Of a stretch of 5,621 nt of DNA, positions 4,212 through 5,621 are shown piece after piece. Position 1 is the stretch's first letter. Every line of letters begins with the position of its first letter. The notes beneath the pieces are model-generated. The model was not told the DNA's origin. It was given only the letters and a program-made list of their open reading frames with translations, and did not search any database. Source of the stretch: an uncultured Anaerococcus sp. (GTDB taxonomy: Bacteria; Bacillota; Clostridia; Tissierellales; Peptoniphilaceae); contig NZ_CALGYW010000142.1 in the NCBI RefSeq assembly GCF_937934665.1, forward strand, positions 1-5,621. The letters are read 5' to 3'. Position numbers and translations under genes: made by a program.

Positions 4212-4239
4212 TGACAAGGACATCTAAAAGAGTAAAATA
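4212..4239 (+). promoter_or_regulatory. Promoter of uraA
   Basis: TTGACA (4212-4217) with a perfect -35 consensus, a 16-base gap, and TAAAAT (4234-4239). The start of transcription would be near 4246. That leaves a leader of about 28 bases, too short for a PyrR-type attenuator. Confidence 0.75.
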
Positions 4240-4273
4240 AAGAGGATTTAAGGAAAAAAAGAAAGGAATGATT

Positions 4274-5539
4274 ATGAACACAGAAAAGAAAATCTATCAT
4301 ATTGATGATAAGGTCCCAGTGAAACTTCTTTTGCCGCTTTCTTTGCAACATACTTTTGCAATGTTTGGCGCTTCAGTTTTGGTCCCTATTTTATTTCAAA
4401 TTAATCCAGGTATTGTTTTATTAATGAATGGGATTGGTACTTTATTATTTATCTTAATTACTAAAGGCAAGGCACCTGCTTATTTGGGTTCTTCATTTGC
4501 ATTTTTGGCTCCAGGAACAGCTATCATTGCAAAACAAGGATTTGAATATGCGCAAGGTGCCTTTGTTGTAGTCGGAATTTTAGGTTGTATCATGGCCTAT
4601 ATTATCTATAAGTTTGGAACTAAGTGGATTGACGTTGTTCTCCCGCCTGCTGCCATGGGTGCAGTTGTGGCCCTAATTGGTTTTGAGCTTGCTGTCAATA
4701 CTGTTACAGGAGGGGCTATTGGAGCAAACCTTATGACTGATACAGCTGAGGCTAAGGACTTTGTAGTCTTTGGCATTACCCTTCTAACAGCTATTATCGG
4801 ATCTGTTGCATTTAAGGGATTTTTCTCTACTATTCCAATTTTGATTGCCATAGTTGTTGGATATATAGCTGCGATATTTTTTGACATGGTGGATTTTACT
4901 CCGGTTTTAGAGGCTAAATTATTTACTATGCCAGAATTTCACCTAGCTAAGTTTAGTCTAGATGCCATCCTTGCTATGCTGCCTGTTATCCTTGTTATTA
5001 CAAGTGAGCACATTTCCCATCAGGTAGTGACATCTAATATAGTAGACCGAGACCTAATCAAAGAGCCAGGTCTTCATAGGTCAATCTTTGCTGATAACTT
5101 CTCTACAGCCATATCAGGTCTTGTAGGGGGTGTGCCAACAACAACTTATGGAGAAAATATCGGGGTTATGGCTATTACCGGTGTTTACTCAGTCCAGGTA
5201 ATAGGAGGTGCGGCAGTAGTGTCAATTATTATGGCCTTCTTTGGACCGCTTGCTGCCTTTATTTCAACTATTCCAGGCAATGTAATAGGTGGGGTGACCT
5301 TCCTTTTATATGGTATGATTGGTACTAGCGGAATCAGACTTTTGGTTGATGAAAAAGTTGACTACTCAAAGTCAATTAACCTTGTACTAACATCTGTAAT
5401 CTTTATAGCAGGTCTGTCAGGTCTATCAATCAAGTTTGCTTCTATAGAGCTATCAGGCATGGTGCTAGCGTCAGTGGTGGCAGTTATCTTGTCCTTATTT
5501 ATGACAGCCTTAAAGAAGTTTGGACTTACAAATGAATAG
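4274..5539 (+). CDS. uraA: Uracil permease, NCS2 (nucleobase-ascorbate transporter) family
   Basis: This membrane protein imports uracil, probably with protons, for pyrimidine salvage. Numbered from the ATG at 4274 it has 421 residues, normal for UraA, and many hydrophobic helices. Family signatures are QHTFAMFGASVLVP (25-38), PAYLGSSFAFLAPG (68-81), TSEHISHQ (243-250) and PTTTYGENIGVMAITGVYS (288-306). Glu245 and Glu294 correspond to the two glutamates that bind uracil in E. coli UraA; His26 lies in the conserved first-helix motif. The start at 4274 is preferred because AAAGGA (4262-4267) lies 6 bases upstream; the in-frame ATG at 4268 touches that ribosome site. It is a single-gene unit with its own promoter and terminator, and no pyrR or pyr gene is next to it. 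Uracil is the likely substrate; xanthine is less likely given the motifs. Confidence 0.93.
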   Translation: MNTEKKIYHIDDKVPVKLLLPLSLQHTFAMFGASVLVPILFQINPGIVLLMNGIGTLLFILITKGKAPAYLGSSFAFLAPGTAIIAKQGFEYAQGAFVVVGILGCIMAYIIYKFGTKWIDVVLPPAAMGAVVALIGFELAVNTVTGGAIGANLMTDTAEAKDFVVFGITLLTAIIGSVAFKGFFSTIPILIAIVVGYIAAIFFDMVDFTPVLEAKLFTMPEFHLAKFSLDAILAMLPVILVITSEHISHQVVTSNIVDRDLIKEPGLHRSIFADNFSTAISGLVGGVPTTTYGENIGVMAITGVYSVQVIGGAAVVSIIMAFFGPLAAFISTIPGNVIGGVTFLLYGMIGTSGIRLLVDEKVDYSKSINLVLTSVIFIAGLSGLSIKFASIELSGMVLASVVAVILSLFMTALKKFGLTNE

Positions 5540-5544
5540 AAATG

Positions 5545-5571
5545 AAAAAGTCCCCTCAGAGGGGGCTTTTT
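5545..5571 (+). terminator. Intrinsic terminator after uraA
   Basis: AAAAAGTCCCC (5545-5555) pairs with GGGGGCTTTTT (5561-5571) through 11 pairs including one U-G, with a TCAGA loop. A T5 end follows a GC-rich stem. It lies 5 bases after the uraA stop codon, and the A-run could let it work weakly on the other strand too. Confidence 0.9.
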
Positions 5572-5621
5572 GTAGTATGACGGGCATGTTCTAATGCTGG
5601 GGTGAAAATCCCTACAGAGCG
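5572..5621 (+). other. Structured tail cut by the window edge; possible riboswitch 5' end
   Basis: Two small hairpins are visible: GCAT/ATGC with loop GTTCTA, and CTGGGG/CCC-CAG around TGAAAAT. The string GGGGTGAAAATCCCTAC followed by AGAGCG resembles the 5' core of the FMN riboswitch (usually GGGTGAAATTCCC then GACCGGCGGT) and, less well, part of the cobalamin riboswitch. The match is imperfect and the element is truncated. No promoter is seen between it and the uraA terminator, which counts against a plus-strand leader. Confidence 0.2.

Noticed and set aside
4606..4887. 93-codon minus-strand open frame inside uraA
   Set aside because: Shadow of the uraA coding strand; composition follows the codon pattern of the permease.

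Overview
The window reads as chromosomal DNA of a low-GC, Gram-positive anaerobe. A/T-rich codons, strong AGGAGG-type ribosome binding sites, perfect U-tailed terminators and a one-gene arginine deiminase locus fit an anaerobic coccus such as Anaerococcus or a relative (Tissierellia). The genus is an inference, not something the bases prove.

Layout from left to right. A small sigma-70-like factor lies on the minus strand (59-562). A repeat-rich intergenic stretch follows (about 780-1070). Next come a strong promoter, a terminator-bearing leader RNA (about 1159-1250), arcA (arginine deiminase, 1274-2485) and a 105-codon YtxH-like gene (2529-2846), closed by a strong terminator. A second repeat-rich stretch (about 2929-3524) leads to a compact locus at 3778-4077. 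The last gene is uraA (uracil permease, 4274-5539), with its own promoter and terminator. About 50 bases of unexplained structured sequence run off the right edge.

The most interesting locus is 3778-4077. It holds an unlisted 35-residue hydrophobic peptide with a polar C-terminal tail. Its Shine-Dalgarno sequence is buried in a hairpin at the mRNA 5' end. A perfect 17-bp bidirectional terminator abuts its stop codon. A convergent promoter on the other side of that terminator would make a small RNA. The sequence around the toxin start codon is repeated beyond the terminator, so that small RNA would be antisense to the toxin start region. This is the architecture of the par/Fst type I toxin-antitoxin module of plasmid pAD1, apparently in a different bacterial lineage.

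The second notable system is a family of dispersed hairpin repeats, with about ten full or partial copies in all three intergenic regions. Different copies have different terminal-stem sequences, yet the two arms usually change together (GGAAT/ATTCC, GAAAT/ATTTC, GAGAC/GTCTC, GGGAC/GTCCC). This argues that the folded form is what is maintained.

Functionally, arcA (arginine to citrulline and ammonia) and uraA (uracil uptake) are separate metabolic units. No arcB or arcC is present here. The spaces between units are where the repeats and the toxin-antitoxin candidate lie.
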